Source of the DNA: a virus | Length of the DNA stretch: 35,134 bases | Virus record (IMG/VR): IMGVR_UViG_3300043410_001332 | Location: 1-35,134 of that record | Strand: one strand, 5' to 3' | Shown: positions 1-6,107 of the stretch, piece by piece | Layout: every line of letters begins with the position of its first letter | How positions within the stretch are numbered: the stretch's first letter is position 1 | Notes under the pieces: model-generated | The model's input: only the letters and a program-made list of their open reading frames with translations | Told to the model about the DNA's origin: nothing | The model's database searches: none | Position numbers and translations under genes: made by a program

Positions 1-47
1 CCAGAAATGCAGTATGCGGGGGAATGTTAGTCAATAATTCTTTTGAT

Positions 48-292
48 GGGCCTGCCATGGTTTCGACAGGGCAAAGAGTAACAGAGTGGACAGCAGGGCA
101 ATGCGAAAGCCCTTAGGATTGGGGGTGACAATACAGTAATGTCATGTCAATATGATATCAGTATTTCCCGGTCGTAGAAGCAAAAAACTTAAATGCAAAT
201 GACGAAAGTTACGCATTGGCTGCTTAAACGCATCCTGGGGTAAGACATACCTCGCAACAGAAACTCAGAAAAGGCTCTTCGGAGCCTTTTTT
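48..292 (+). ncRNA. ssrA: tmRNA, probably the coding piece of a permuted two-piece tmRNA
   Basis: tmRNA releases stalled ribosomes and tags the nascent peptide for proteolysis. The segment opens with GGGCCUG followed by the conserved UUUCGACAGGG (61-71). An internal reading frame at 180-227 encodes AKNLNANDESYALAA and a stop, preceded by UAGAA, which resembles the UAGUC upstream of the E. coli resume codon. A strong terminator follows only about 45 nt after the tag, and no T-arm or 3' acceptor strand with CCA lies downstream. This fits the circularly permuted gene order, in which the acceptor piece lies upstream. The window itself begins CCA, which could be the acceptor end, but that cannot be verified. 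The tag ending resembles proteobacterial tags. Exact RNA ends are approximate. Confidence 0.8.
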
Positions 293-293
293 C
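269..293 (+). terminator. Rho-independent terminator after tmRNA
   Basis: The stem AAGGCTC / GAGCCTT (271-277 / 282-288) has a UUCG tetraloop, is flanked by A-run and T-run tracts, and ends in a T stretch. It runs directly into the -35 box of the next promoter. Confidence 0.9.
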
Positions 294-322
294 TTGACAG
301 AAAAAGATTCCTTTGTTATACT
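294..322 (+). promoter_or_regulatory. sigma70-type promoter for the NAD+ salvage enzyme
   Basis: TTGACA (294-299), a 17-nt spacer and TATACT (317-322) make a near-consensus host-type promoter. It starts at the tail of the tmRNA terminator. The predicted start is near 329, leaving a leader of about 60 nt before the gene at 388. Confidence 0.85.
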
Positions 323-370
323 AGAACTAAATAAAAATGTAATGAGATAGACTTGTTACGCTCACAACTT

Positions 371-389
371 ATACAAAGGATTTTTGTAT
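371..389 (+). promoter_or_regulatory. Hairpin embracing the ribosome binding site and start codon
   Basis: ATACAAA (371-377) and TTTGTAT (383-389) are a perfect 7-bp inverted repeat. The loop carries the GG of the weak AAAGGA ribosome binding site, and the right arm includes the first two bases of the ATG at 388. It may modulate initiation, but the stem is AT-rich and its effect is unproven. Confidence 0.5.
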
Positions 390-1407
390 GTCTAAACCAT
401 ATGGTACCCTTGTCCTTATTGGACGCTTTCAACCTTTTCACAATGCACACCTTGAGATTATCAAGCGTTGCACAGCCCTAACAGATCAACTAGTTGTTAT
501 TGTTGGATCTGCAAATCAACCTAGAACTTATAAAAACCCGTTCTCTTTTGAAGAACGCCGCAAAATGATTCTTGCCGCAACTGCTGGCTTGAGTATGCGG
601 GTTTATGTTGAGCCTAACGTAGACACTATCTACAATGACCAAGCATGGGCAGTTCGTGTCCAAGGCATCCAGAGCAAGTACCGCATCTTGGGCGCTAAAG
701 ACGCTATCATTGGTCACAAGAAAGATGACTCTTCATTCTACTTAGATATGTTCCCCCAATGGGAATACATCAACGTGGAAGAAATTGAACCACTGAGTGC
801 CGTTAACATTCGCGACCTGTACTTCAAGCGTAACGCTAACATGGCGTTTATTAAAGGTGTGGTTCCCGAAACTACCTTTGTTTACTTAGATGCTTTTAAA
901 GATACTGCTGAGTATGAACAAATCATCCGTGAACGTGAGTTTGTGGAAGGTTACAAAAAGCAATACGCCAGCTTGCCTTACCCACCAATCTTTGTTACCA
1001 CCGACGCTGTGGTTATGCAAAGTGGACACGTACTAATGATCAAACGCCGCAGTGAGCCCGGTAAAGGTTTGTGGGCATTGCCCGGTGGATTTGTTAACGC
1101 AGACACTGACAAGACAATCGAAGATGCTGCACTTCGCGAACTCCGTGAAGAAACTGGTATTAAGGTTCCCGGTCCTGTGTTGCGTGGTAACATTGTGCGT
1201 ACTAAGGTGTTTGATGCAATCGAGCGCAGCACTCGTGGACGTACTATTACACACGCCTTCAACATTGTTCTACCCGATGGCGAACTGCCCCGTGTTAAAG
1301 GACAAGATGATGCAGAAAAAGCACGTTGGGTTCCTATTGCAGAAATCAAATCCGAAGAGTGCTACGAAGATCACTACGAAATCATTCAACACTTTTTGGG
1401 TGCCTAA
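388..1407 (+). CDS. nadM: Bifunctional NMN adenylyltransferase / Nudix hydrolase
   Basis: Predicted to make NAD+ from NMN and ATP; the fused C-terminal Nudix domain probably hydrolyses ADP-ribose-like compounds. The N-terminal half has the nucleotidyltransferase signature GRFQPFHNAHLEII (about residues 12-25, an HxxH variant) and a later nucleotide-binding loop containing NIRDLYF. The C-terminal half has a complete Nudix box starting GGFVN (about 232), with E in DKTIEDAALRELREETGI matching GX5EX7REUXEEXGU. At 339 aa it matches known NadM-Nudix fusions. The next gene is nicotinamide phosphoribosyltransferase, which makes its substrate, so the two form a two-step nicotinamide-to-NAD+ route. The ATG at 388 is preceded by AAAGGA and driven by the promoter at 294-322. 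The domain call is firm; the Nudix substrate is inferred. Confidence 0.93.
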   Translation: MSKPYGTLVLIGRFQPFHNAHLEIIKRCTALTDQLVVIVGSANQPRTYKNPFSFEERRKMILAATAGLSMRVYVEPNVDTIYNDQAWAVRVQGIQSKYRILGAKDAIIGHKKDDSSFYLDMFPQWEYINVEEIEPLSAVNIRDLYFKRNANMAFIKGVVPETTFVYLDAFKDTAEYEQIIREREFVEGYKKQYASLPYPPIFVTTDAVVMQSGHVLMIKRRSEPGKGLWALPGGFVNADTDKTIEDAALRELREETGIKVPGPVLRGNIVRTKVFDAIERSTRGRTITHAFNIVLPDGELPRVKGQDDAEKARWVPIAEIKSEECYEDHYEIIQHFLGA

Positions 1408-1410
1408 TAG

Positions 1411-1439
1411 TTGACGTAGAAGTTGGTCTACGTTATACT
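1411..1439 (+). promoter_or_regulatory. sigma70-type promoter with palindromic spacer
   Basis: TTGACG (1411-1416), a 17-nt spacer and TATACT (1434-1439) lie just after the stop of the preceding gene. The predicted start is about 1446. The second NAD+ gene therefore has its own promoter although it could also be read through from 294-322. Confidence 0.8.
1415..1432. repeat. Inverted repeat filling the promoter spacer, operator candidate
   Basis: CGTAGA (1415-1420), a 6-nt centre and TCTACG (1427-1432) form a perfect repeat lying between the -35 and -10 boxes. This is a classic repressor position, but no regulator is known. Confidence 0.55.
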
Positions 1440-1449
1440 GTAAACAAGT

Positions 1450-1468
1450 CCTAGTGATAGACACTAGG
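1450..1468 (+). promoter_or_regulatory. 5'-leader hairpin
   Basis: CCTAGTG (1450-1456), loop ATAGA and CACTAGG (1462-1468) form a perfect 7-bp stem only about 4 nt from the predicted transcript start. Hairpins at this place often stabilise mRNA. The ribosome binding site AAGGAG lies downstream, outside the stem. Confidence 0.5.
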
Positions 1469-1494
1469 CAAAACAAACTGATAAGGAGTTTATC

Positions 1495-2895
1495 ATGAAA
1501 CTAGCAAAAAACATTCTACTTAACACCGACAGCTACAAAGTGTCGATGTTCAAACAATATCCAGTAGGTACTACCGGTGTATACTCATATATCGAGTCAA
1601 GGGGTGGACGTTACGATAGCACGGTATTCTTCGGAATACAAGCTTTTATCAAAGAATACCTACTCGAGCCCATCAAGCAAGCAGATATTGATATCGCTGA
1701 GGAAATCCTTACCGCACACGGCGAGCCTTTCAATCGAGCAGGATGGCAGTACATTCTTGACAAGCACGATGGATACCTCCCAGTTGTCATTCGAGCCGTC
1801 CCTGAAGGGACAGTGGTTCCTGTGCGAAACGTCCTGGCAACGATTGAAAACACAGATCCAGAATGCTATTGGCTAACTACATATTTGGAAACAGCTATCC
1901 TTCGTGCTATCTGGTATCCTACTACTGTTGCCACACAAAGCAAAACAATCAAAAACGTAATTAAAGATTACTTGGAGCGAACAGGTGACCCAACTCTTAT
2001 TGATTTTAAACTCCACGACTTTGGTGCTCGCGGTGTTAGCTCTTTTGAATCTGCCGCAATCGGCGGAGCAGCTCACCTTATCAACTTCATGGGCACTGAT
2101 ACAATTAGCGGTGTACTCTATGCTCGTGAGTTTTACAACGCTGGTGTTGCTGGCTTCTCGATCCCTGCAATGGAACACAGCACAGTCACAAGCTGGGGTC
2201 GCAAAGACGAAGTAGAAGCATATCGCAATATGCTGACACAATACGGCAAACCTGGTCAACCAGTTGCGTTTGTAAGTGACAGCTACGATATCTTTAACGC
2301 CGCAAGTAAATTGTGGGGCGAAGAACTAAAGCAACAAGTAATCGATAGTGGTGCTGTTGTTGTTATCCGTCCAGACTCCGGCGACCCTCTTGCAATTAAC
2401 CAGCAATTGATTGAGATCCTTGGAGAGAAATTCGGATACACAAAAAACAGCAAAGGATTCAAAGTCCTCAATAATGTTAGACTTATTCAAGGGGATGGGG
2501 TTAACGAGCTTACTATTCGCAGCATACTCGGAGGGTTCATGGCCATGGGTTGGAGTGCTGACAATATTGCTTTTGGCATGGGCGGAGCCCTACTGCAAGC
2601 AATTGATCGCGATACTCAAAAGTTTGCGATGAAATGTAGCTCTGCTCAAATCAATGGCGAATGGGTAGACGTGCAAAAGGATCCTATTACTGACTCAGGT
2701 AAGAAATCTAAAGCAGGCCGGGTCAAACTTTGGACAAACAGTGGCGGTGAGTTTGCTTCTGGCGTAACTGCCCCTACTGGATGGTCTGATAAGGGTATCG
2801 GCGGTTGGACTGATGCACTACAAACAGTGTTCCAAAATGGGGCATTGTTTAACGAGGTTGACTTTGCTACAGTTCGAGCAAATAGCAACAAATAA
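1495..2895 (+). CDS. nadV: Nicotinamide phosphoribosyltransferase (NAMPT/NadV)
   Basis: Condenses nicotinamide with PRPP to give NMN, which the upstream gene product converts to NAD+. Hallmarks visible in order: DSYKVSMFKQYP near residue 12, HDFGARGVSSFESA (about 174) followed by FMGTDT, the catalytic-histidine segment AMEHSTVTSWG, VSDSYDIFNA, VVIRPDSGDP, IQGDGV and FGMGGALLQ. All are at the expected order for the NAMPT family, and 466 aa is close to the usual size of about 490. The start ATG 1495 has AAGGAG upstream. A strong terminator follows at once. The pair matches the NARP2 module reported to let phages rebuild NAD+ after host NADase defences deplete it; that role is inferred from gene content. 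Confidence 0.95.
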   Translation: MKLAKNILLNTDSYKVSMFKQYPVGTTGVYSYIESRGGRYDSTVFFGIQAFIKEYLLEPIKQADIDIAEEILTAHGEPFNRAGWQYILDKHDGYLPVVIRAVPEGTVVPVRNVLATIENTDPECYWLTTYLETAILRAIWYPTTVATQSKTIKNVIKDYLERTGDPTLIDFKLHDFGARGVSSFESAAIGGAAHLINFMGTDTISGVLYAREFYNAGVAGFSIPAMEHSTVTSWGRKDEVEAYRNMLTQYGKPGQPVAFVSDSYDIFNAASKLWGEELKQQVIDSGAVVVIRPDSGDPLAINQQLIEILGEKFGYTKNSKGFKVLNNVRLIQGDGVNELTIRSILGGFMAMGWSADNIAFGMGGALLQAIDRDTQKFAMKCSSAQINGEWVDVQKDPITDSGKKSKAGRVKLWTNSGGEFASGVTAPTGWSDKGIGGWTDALQTVFQNGALFNEVDFATVRANSNK

Positions 2896-2919
2896 AAAAG
2901 CCCCGAAAGGGGCTTTTTC
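2895..2919 (+). terminator. Rho-independent terminator after NAMPT gene
   Basis: AAAAAGCCCC, GAAA tetraloop, GGGGCTTTTT: a 10-bp perfect stem with a T tract, beginning with the last base of the stop codon. Confidence 0.92.
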
Positions 2920-2949
2920 TTGTCAACGTAAATACTACCTGTAGCGTTA

Positions 2950-2957
2950 TATAAATT
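2950..2957 (+). promoter_or_regulatory. Possible late promoter, TATAAATT
   Basis: TATAAATT differs from the T4 late consensus TATAAATA at one base and lies about 45 nt before the gene at 3003. A GTAAATA also occurs at 2928-2934. No convincing sigma70 promoter was seen here: TTGTCA at 2920 is 22 nt from a TATATA. Confidence 0.3.
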
Positions 2958-3002
2958 AGCAATTGATGCTTACGACTATGTTAGATTTTAACCGACAGTA
3001 TT

Positions 3003-3362
3003 ATGAAGAAACTTGCAGCACTGGCTCTAATCATTATTCTCGCTTTGAACCAAAGCCAGGCAAAAACGACTTCCGTGGAACGGGTTATGGCATCCCAAAA
3101 ACGTTTCGCGTTGAAGATTCAAACGCAGACGAGAAACGTTCTTGTGCTTGTCGTCCCAAGAGCACAACGCCGCCTATTCACTGATGATGATAATGACAAT
3201 GCGCCGGGCCCGGATGAGTTGGACTTACAAAGCCCGTATGCAAGACCTCGTGTATCAGAAAAACGTAAAGATCTCAGTGATAATCTAAGTGACTACGTAA
3301 AGATTAGACTTGCAGTTGCTCGAGCAAAGGCATTAGAAAAATACCGAGAGCAGTGGGCATAA
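3003..3362 (+). CDS. Small exported protein of unknown function
   Basis: 119 aa. The N-terminus MKKLAALALIIILALNQSQA is a textbook Sec signal peptide with likely cleavage after SQA, so the mature protein of about 99 aa should reach the periplasm. The rest is charged, with an acidic DDDNDN patch near residue 62 and a basic helical C-terminus rich in K, R and A. No domain was recognised. There is no clear ribosome binding site. The overlapping frame at 2963-3184 starts earlier but lacks any protein-like signature, so this frame is preferred. It sits between the NAD+ module and an oxygenase-like gene, 14 nt before the latter. Confidence 0.65.
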   Translation: MKKLAALALIIILALNQSQAKTTSVERVMASQKRFALKIQTQTRNVLVLVVPRAQRRLFTDDDNDNAPGPDELDLQSPYARPRVSEKRKDLSDNLSDYVKIRLAVARAKALEKYREQWA

Positions 3363-3369
3363 CTAAATA
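3363..3369 (+). promoter_or_regulatory. Late-type promoter motif CTAAATA
   Basis: CTAAATA directly follows the stop of the upstream gene and lies 7 nt before the ATG at 3377. A transcript begun here would be leaderless or nearly so. The same motif stands before structural genes at 25191, 28026 and 33474. Confidence 0.4.
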
Positions 3370-3376
3370 TTTTTAG

Positions 3377-3919
3377 ATGAGCCTTTTCAACATTCCATTA
3401 AACGATCAAACTCCGCTCTTCAAATCAGACTATACGCATCCGCATTTTGAAGAGCGCACACACGTAAACATTAACTTAGACACAGATTTAAACCCTTATT
3501 GGACACAGCTAATTGAGTCCAAGGGTTTGCAAATTTATCGCGTTGAGTTATTTTACGGCCCCAAAGACTTTCCTTATACAATGGGAATACACACTGATCG
3601 TGGATACGGTGACTGGGGTAAGATTAATTGGGTCTTTGGCGGCGATGGTTGCGAAATGTTTTGGTACCGTCCTTTGTCTGCCGAACACCGAGCAATAAAA
3701 GAAACCGCAGTTCATTCCAATTACAACTTGTACGAGCCACATGAAGTTAAAACTCTTTGCTCCGCAAAAATTACAACACCGTCAATTGTACAAGTTGGCA
3801 TTCCACACAATATTGTTAACCCCGGAAAAGAACGTTGGTGTTACAGTATGGTAATCAATGATCCCGAAACAAACAACATGGTAACTTTCGGGCGTCTAAA
3901 GAAAGCATTTGGGAAATAA
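3377..3919 (+). CDS. 2OG-Fe(II) oxygenase-like phage protein
   Basis: 180 aa. The iron-binding H-x-D is seen in YTMGIHTDRGYGDWGK (residues about 67-82). The distal histidine and co-substrate arginine are in VGIPHNIVNPGKERW (about 140-154), giving the H-x-D...H...R pattern of the double-stranded beta-helix 2-oxoglutarate dioxygenases. T4-like phages often carry several such proteins of unknown target; candidate roles are modification of DNA, protein or small molecules. No Shine-Dalgarno is visible before ATG 3377. It may be read from the late motif at 3363. Family call moderate, substrate unknown. A second protein of this type is at 24255. Confidence 0.65.
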   Translation: MSLFNIPLNDQTPLFKSDYTHPHFEERTHVNINLDTDLNPYWTQLIESKGLQIYRVELFYGPKDFPYTMGIHTDRGYGDWGKINWVFGGDGCEMFWYRPLSAEHRAIKETAVHSNYNLYEPHEVKTLCSAKITTPSIVQVGIPHNIVNPGKERWCYSMVINDPETNNMVTFGRLKKAFGK

Positions 3920-3924
3920 CACTC

Positions 3925-3952
3925 TTGCAATGCAACAAAATCCTGTTACACT
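3925..3952 (+). promoter_or_regulatory. sigma70-type promoter for outer-membrane protein gene
   Basis: TTGCAA (3925-3930), a 16-nt spacer and TACACT (3947-3952). The -10 box is exactly the loop of an inverted repeat CCTGT (3942-3946) / ACAGG (3953-3957). Predicted start about 3959. Confidence 0.6.
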
Positions 3953-3958
3953 ACAGGT

Positions 3959-3972
3959 TAGTGGAAACACTA
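3959..3972 (+). promoter_or_regulatory. 5'-leader hairpin with GAAA tetraloop
   Basis: TAGTG, GAAA, CACTA: a 5-bp stem at the predicted 5' end of the mRNA, resembling the hairpin at 1450-1468. The ribosome binding site AAGGAAG at 3982-3988 is outside it. Confidence 0.4.
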
Positions 3973-3995
3973 CATTTCAATAAGGAAGTTTATAA

Positions 3996-4550
3996 ATGAA
4001 AAAATTTGCAATCGCATCTATCTTGGCACTAGCCGGCGTCGCCGCATCTGCCGCAAACTTTGTTCAAGTTGAGCAAGAAAACGTAGTTGGTCGTCAAGGC
4101 GCCGGCGGTAGTAACGTTAGTTATCTACGTGCAGGCAAGGACCTAGGTGATTACACCATTGGTGCCCAAGCTCGCACAGCTCGCTTTAACGCAGGCGGAA
4201 TTGCGTCTAGCCTAGAAGGTACTGTTTCTAACAAGAATGTATCTGCTTTTGGCATTACTCCATTCATTGGTGCAGGTCGCGACTTTGGTGGCGATGCAAC
4301 TAAGCCAGCTTATAGCTATGGTCTAGTTGGTGCAACAGCAGGTGCTAAAGTTGGCCCAGGCTTTGCATTAGTTGGTGCTAAGACTCGCGTTGGTTCTACT
4401 GAAGCCGGCGCACGTACTAAACAAACTGTTGCGTTTGCATCTTACTCTGTACCAGTCGCAAACAACACATCAGTTAACGTTGGTCTAAGCCGCTCTGGAC
4501 AAGACATCAAAGAAAAAGGTGTTAGTGTAGGCGTTAGCTTTGGTTTCTAA
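3996..4550 (+). CDS. Outer-membrane beta-barrel protein (porin-like)
   Basis: 184 aa. Residues 1-20 form a signal peptide ending ASA (cleavage before ANFVQV). The mature part alternates small and aromatic/hydrophobic residues in short strands separated by G-rich turns. It ends in VSVGVSFGF, the C-terminal-aromatic signature used for barrel insertion. It most resembles small 8-stranded barrels and host porin-like proteins. It is monocistronic, with a sigma70 promoter and its own terminator, suggesting early expression. A phage could use it to mask receptors or exclude superinfection, as with lambda Lom-like proteins; that is inference. Host origin is plausible. Start ATG 3996 with AAGGAAG upstream. 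Confidence 0.8.
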   Translation: MKKFAIASILALAGVAASAANFVQVEQENVVGRQGAGGSNVSYLRAGKDLGDYTIGAQARTARFNAGGIASSLEGTVSNKNVSAFGITPFIGAGRDFGGDATKPAYSYGLVGATAGAKVGPGFALVGAKTRVGSTEAGARTKQTVAFASYSVPVANNTSVNVGLSRSGQDIKEKGVSVGVSFGF

Positions 4551-4568
4551 TTAGAGACTAACTTATCC

Positions 4569-4592
4569 AAAGGGCCTTGACGGGCCCTTTTT
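4569..4592 (+). terminator. Rho-independent terminator overlapping the next promoter
   Basis: AAAGGGCC (4569-4576), loop TTGACG and GGCCCTTT (4583-4590), then T residues. The loop is itself the -35 box of the following promoter. Confidence 0.85.
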
Positions 4593-4605
4593 CGTCCTAT
4601 ACAAT
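4577..4605 (+). promoter_or_regulatory. sigma70-type promoter for rubrerythrin gene
   Basis: TTGACG (4577-4582), a 17-nt spacer and TACAAT (4600-4605). The -35 box occupies the loop of the upstream terminator, a very compact terminator/promoter fusion. Confidence 0.7.
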
Positions 4606-4622
4606 ACACTAAAGGAGAAACT

Positions 4623-5093
4623 ATGTCGATTACGATTAAGAACTTAGAAGCGGCATTTGCTGGTGAGTCACAGGCATTTACTAAGTACATGTACTTTGCT
4701 AAGATGGCACGTGCTCAAGGTTTCGAAGATGTTGCAAAACACTTTGAGCATACCGCAAGTCAAGAACTTCTTCATGCTCATGGGCATTTAGAATTACTAG
4801 TTGGTAAGCCAGATGTTAAGCATTGCTTGGAAATGGCCATTGAGGGCGAAACACATGAGTTCACAGTCATGTACCCAACAATGCAACAAGAAGCAATTGT
4901 TGAAGGTAACCGAGAAGCTGAACGAGAAGCAGCACACCAAATTGCAGAAAGCCAAACTCATGCAGAAGAATTCCGTGCAGTGTTAGCCAAAGCAGAAAAG
5001 CGTTTCAATGCGTTGAAGAAAGTTGAACAACGTCACGCAGAAGCTTACCAAGAAGTTTGGGAAGCTGTTAACACAAGTCAAGGAGCAAAATAA
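4623..5093 (+). CDS. Rubrerythrin-like ferritin-fold di-iron protein
   Basis: 156 aa, all-helical. Rubrerythrin di-iron ligands are recognisable: E in GESQAFTKY near residue 15, E-x-x-H in ASQELLHAH (about 48-56), a further E in EGETHEF and E-x-x-x-H in ESQTHAEEF (about 109-117). Rubrerythrin reduces hydrogen peroxide using electrons from rubredoxin. The usual C-terminal rubredoxin domain is missing here; instead a separate rubredoxin gene overlaps the stop codon (TAATG). The pair therefore looks like a split rubrerythrin. The C-terminal 40 residues are a charged helix. RBS AAGGAG precedes ATG 4623. Such peroxide-defence genes are unusual in phage genomes. Confidence 0.87.
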   Translation: MSITIKNLEAAFAGESQAFTKYMYFAKMARAQGFEDVAKHFEHTASQELLHAHGHLELLVGKPDVKHCLEMAIEGETHEFTVMYPTMQQEAIVEGNREAEREAAHQIAESQTHAEEFRAVLAKAEKRFNALKKVEQRHAEAYQEVWEAVNTSQGAK

Positions 5094-5221
5094 TGGAACA
5101 CGTATGCGTAGTATGCGGTCATGTACATGACGAAGCCACCGAAGGTAAATGGGAAGAACTTCCAGACACATTCGTTTGCCCTGAATGCGGCGTTGGTAAA
5201 GAAGATTACGAGACTATCTAA
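5093..5221 (+). CDS. Rubredoxin (small iron-sulfur-free FeCys4 protein)
   Basis: 42 aa, MEHVCVVCGHVHDE at the start. The two CxxCG-type knuckles CVVCG (5-9) and CPECG (29-33) bind one iron. Short for a rubredoxin (normally about 50 aa), it matches the rubredoxin domain of rubrerythrin. Its ATG overlaps the rubrerythrin stop codon (TAATG), so the two are translationally coupled; AGGAG lies 7 nt upstream. The likely role is electron donor to the upstream di-iron protein. A terminator follows. Confidence 0.88.
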   Translation: MEHVCVVCGHVHDEATEGKWEELPDTFVCPECGVGKEDYETI

Positions 5222-5242
5222 GTAATACTCAAGTATTACATT

Positions 5243-5265
5243 AAAACCTGCCACGGCAGGTTTTT
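5243..5265 (+). terminator. Rho-independent terminator after rubredoxin gene
   Basis: AAAACCTGC, CACG, GCAGGTTTT followed by T residues. A separate small inverted repeat, GTAATACT / AGTATTAC at 5222-5239, lies between it and the stop codon. Confidence 0.85.
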
Positions 5266-5268
5266 CAT

Positions 5269-5297
5269 TTGCCAAAAACGGCGTTTTCGGTTATAAT
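5269..5297 (+). promoter_or_regulatory. sigma70-type promoter with palindromic spacer
   Basis: TTGCCA (5269-5274), a 17-nt spacer and TATAAT (5292-5297). The spacer carries an imperfect palindrome, CCAAAAACG (5272-5280) / CGTTTTCGG (5282-5290), an operator candidate. Confidence 0.75.
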
Positions 5298-5336
5298 ATA
5301 CACATACAAATAAACCTCACTCACTAGGAGCAACAA

Positions 5337-5630
5337 ATGGACTTACTTACAGCATACGCAATATGGGCAACCGGCGCAATCCTACTCGTTGGCACATTTG
5401 CTGCTCGTGTACCACAGGAAGACGTGGGAATTGTGTTCTTTCTAGCAGTCGTTTGGCCCTTGAGCGTCCCGGCTATCCTGTTCATGTGTGCGTTGACCTT
5501 TGTGGGATGGGAGATGGACTTGGCCAAGGGTACTAAGATGTTTGGCGCTCGCAAGAGCACTAACCCGGCGGTCAAGGGTTTTGCTTTCACAGTATTCAAA
5601 CAAGAATTCCAGTTCTTTAAGGTTCGTTAA
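5337..5630 (+). CDS. Small membrane protein, unknown function
   Basis: 97 aa. Two hydrophobic segments are visible, about residues 5-22 (AYAIWATGAILLVGTFAA) and 29-56. They are followed by a basic cytoplasmic-type tail rich in K and R. No family recognised. AGGAG lies 8 nt before ATG 5337, behind a strong promoter. It is first in a run of small genes leading to the DNA ligase. Inner-membrane location is inferred from hydrophobicity. Confidence 0.75.
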   Translation: MDLLTAYAIWATGAILLVGTFAARVPQEDVGIVFFLAVVWPLSVPAILFMCALTFVGWEMDLAKGTKMFGARKSTNPAVKGFAFTVFKQEFQFFKVR

Positions 5631-5637
5631 GGAGTTA

Positions 5638-5853
5638 ATGATGTCGCTTTCTATGATCGTCTTGATTGTGCTAGCAGTGATTGTAATCGGTGCAATTGCA
5701 AAGCCAGCAGAACAAGTTATGTTGATGCAGTATGTTTCTACTCACGAAACTGATCCAGCTGCACGTATGCTCAAAATCCAAATGATTCACAACCTGGACA
5801 ATATCAAAGATGACTTTGTTCGTGCCCAAACTGTTAACCAAATTTTGAAATAA
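5638..5853 (+). CDS. Small membrane-anchored protein
   Basis: 71 aa, starting MMSLSMIVLIVLAVIVIGAI: one N-terminal transmembrane helix and a soluble tail of about 48 residues ending VNQILK. The open frame extends upstream to 5500, but that part overlaps the preceding gene. AAGGAG at 5629-5634 directly supports the ATG at 5638 (or the next codon, 5641). No family recognised. Confidence 0.75.
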   Translation: MMSLSMIVLIVLAVIVIGAIAKPAEQVMLMQYVSTHETDPAARMLKIQMIHNLDNIKDDFVRAQTVNQILK

Positions 5854-5854
5854 C

Positions 5855-6106
5855 ATGACACAAGAATACAAAGACTTTCTCAAACGAGATCTAGCGATCA
5901 ACGACTATGTTGTATTCCCTGCCCCACGTGGTGGCGGCATGAAGCTAGGTAAGATTATCAAGTTTACTCCTTTGCAAATTCGCGTTGAGTGGACCTACAA
6001 ATGGCGCAACGAAGTGCATTCAGAGAGCGCACCACGTTATGCTAGCCAATGCGTTCGCGTTGAAGGTCCGGATCTTACAATGTATCTGTTAAGTGGTGAT
6101 TACTAA
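5855..6106 (+). CDS. Conserved small phage protein
   Basis: 83 aa, starting 1 nt after the previous stop. The central part (NDYVVFPAPRGGGMKLGKIIKF, positions about 17-37) looks like a small beta-barrel, and the whole resembles short proteins common in T4-like phages of aquatic bacteria. Function unknown. No strong ribosome binding site, so translational coupling to the upstream gene is likely. Confidence 0.7.
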   Translation: MTQEYKDFLKRDLAINDYVVFPAPRGGGMKLGKIIKFTPLQIRVEWTYKWRNEVHSESAPRYASQCVRVEGPDLTMYLLSGDY

Positions 6107-6107
6107 C

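Noticed and set aside
2963-3184. 73-aa plus-strand frame before the exported protein gene
   Set aside because: It overlaps the better-supported signal-peptide protein in another frame and shows no ribosome binding site or protein-like pattern.
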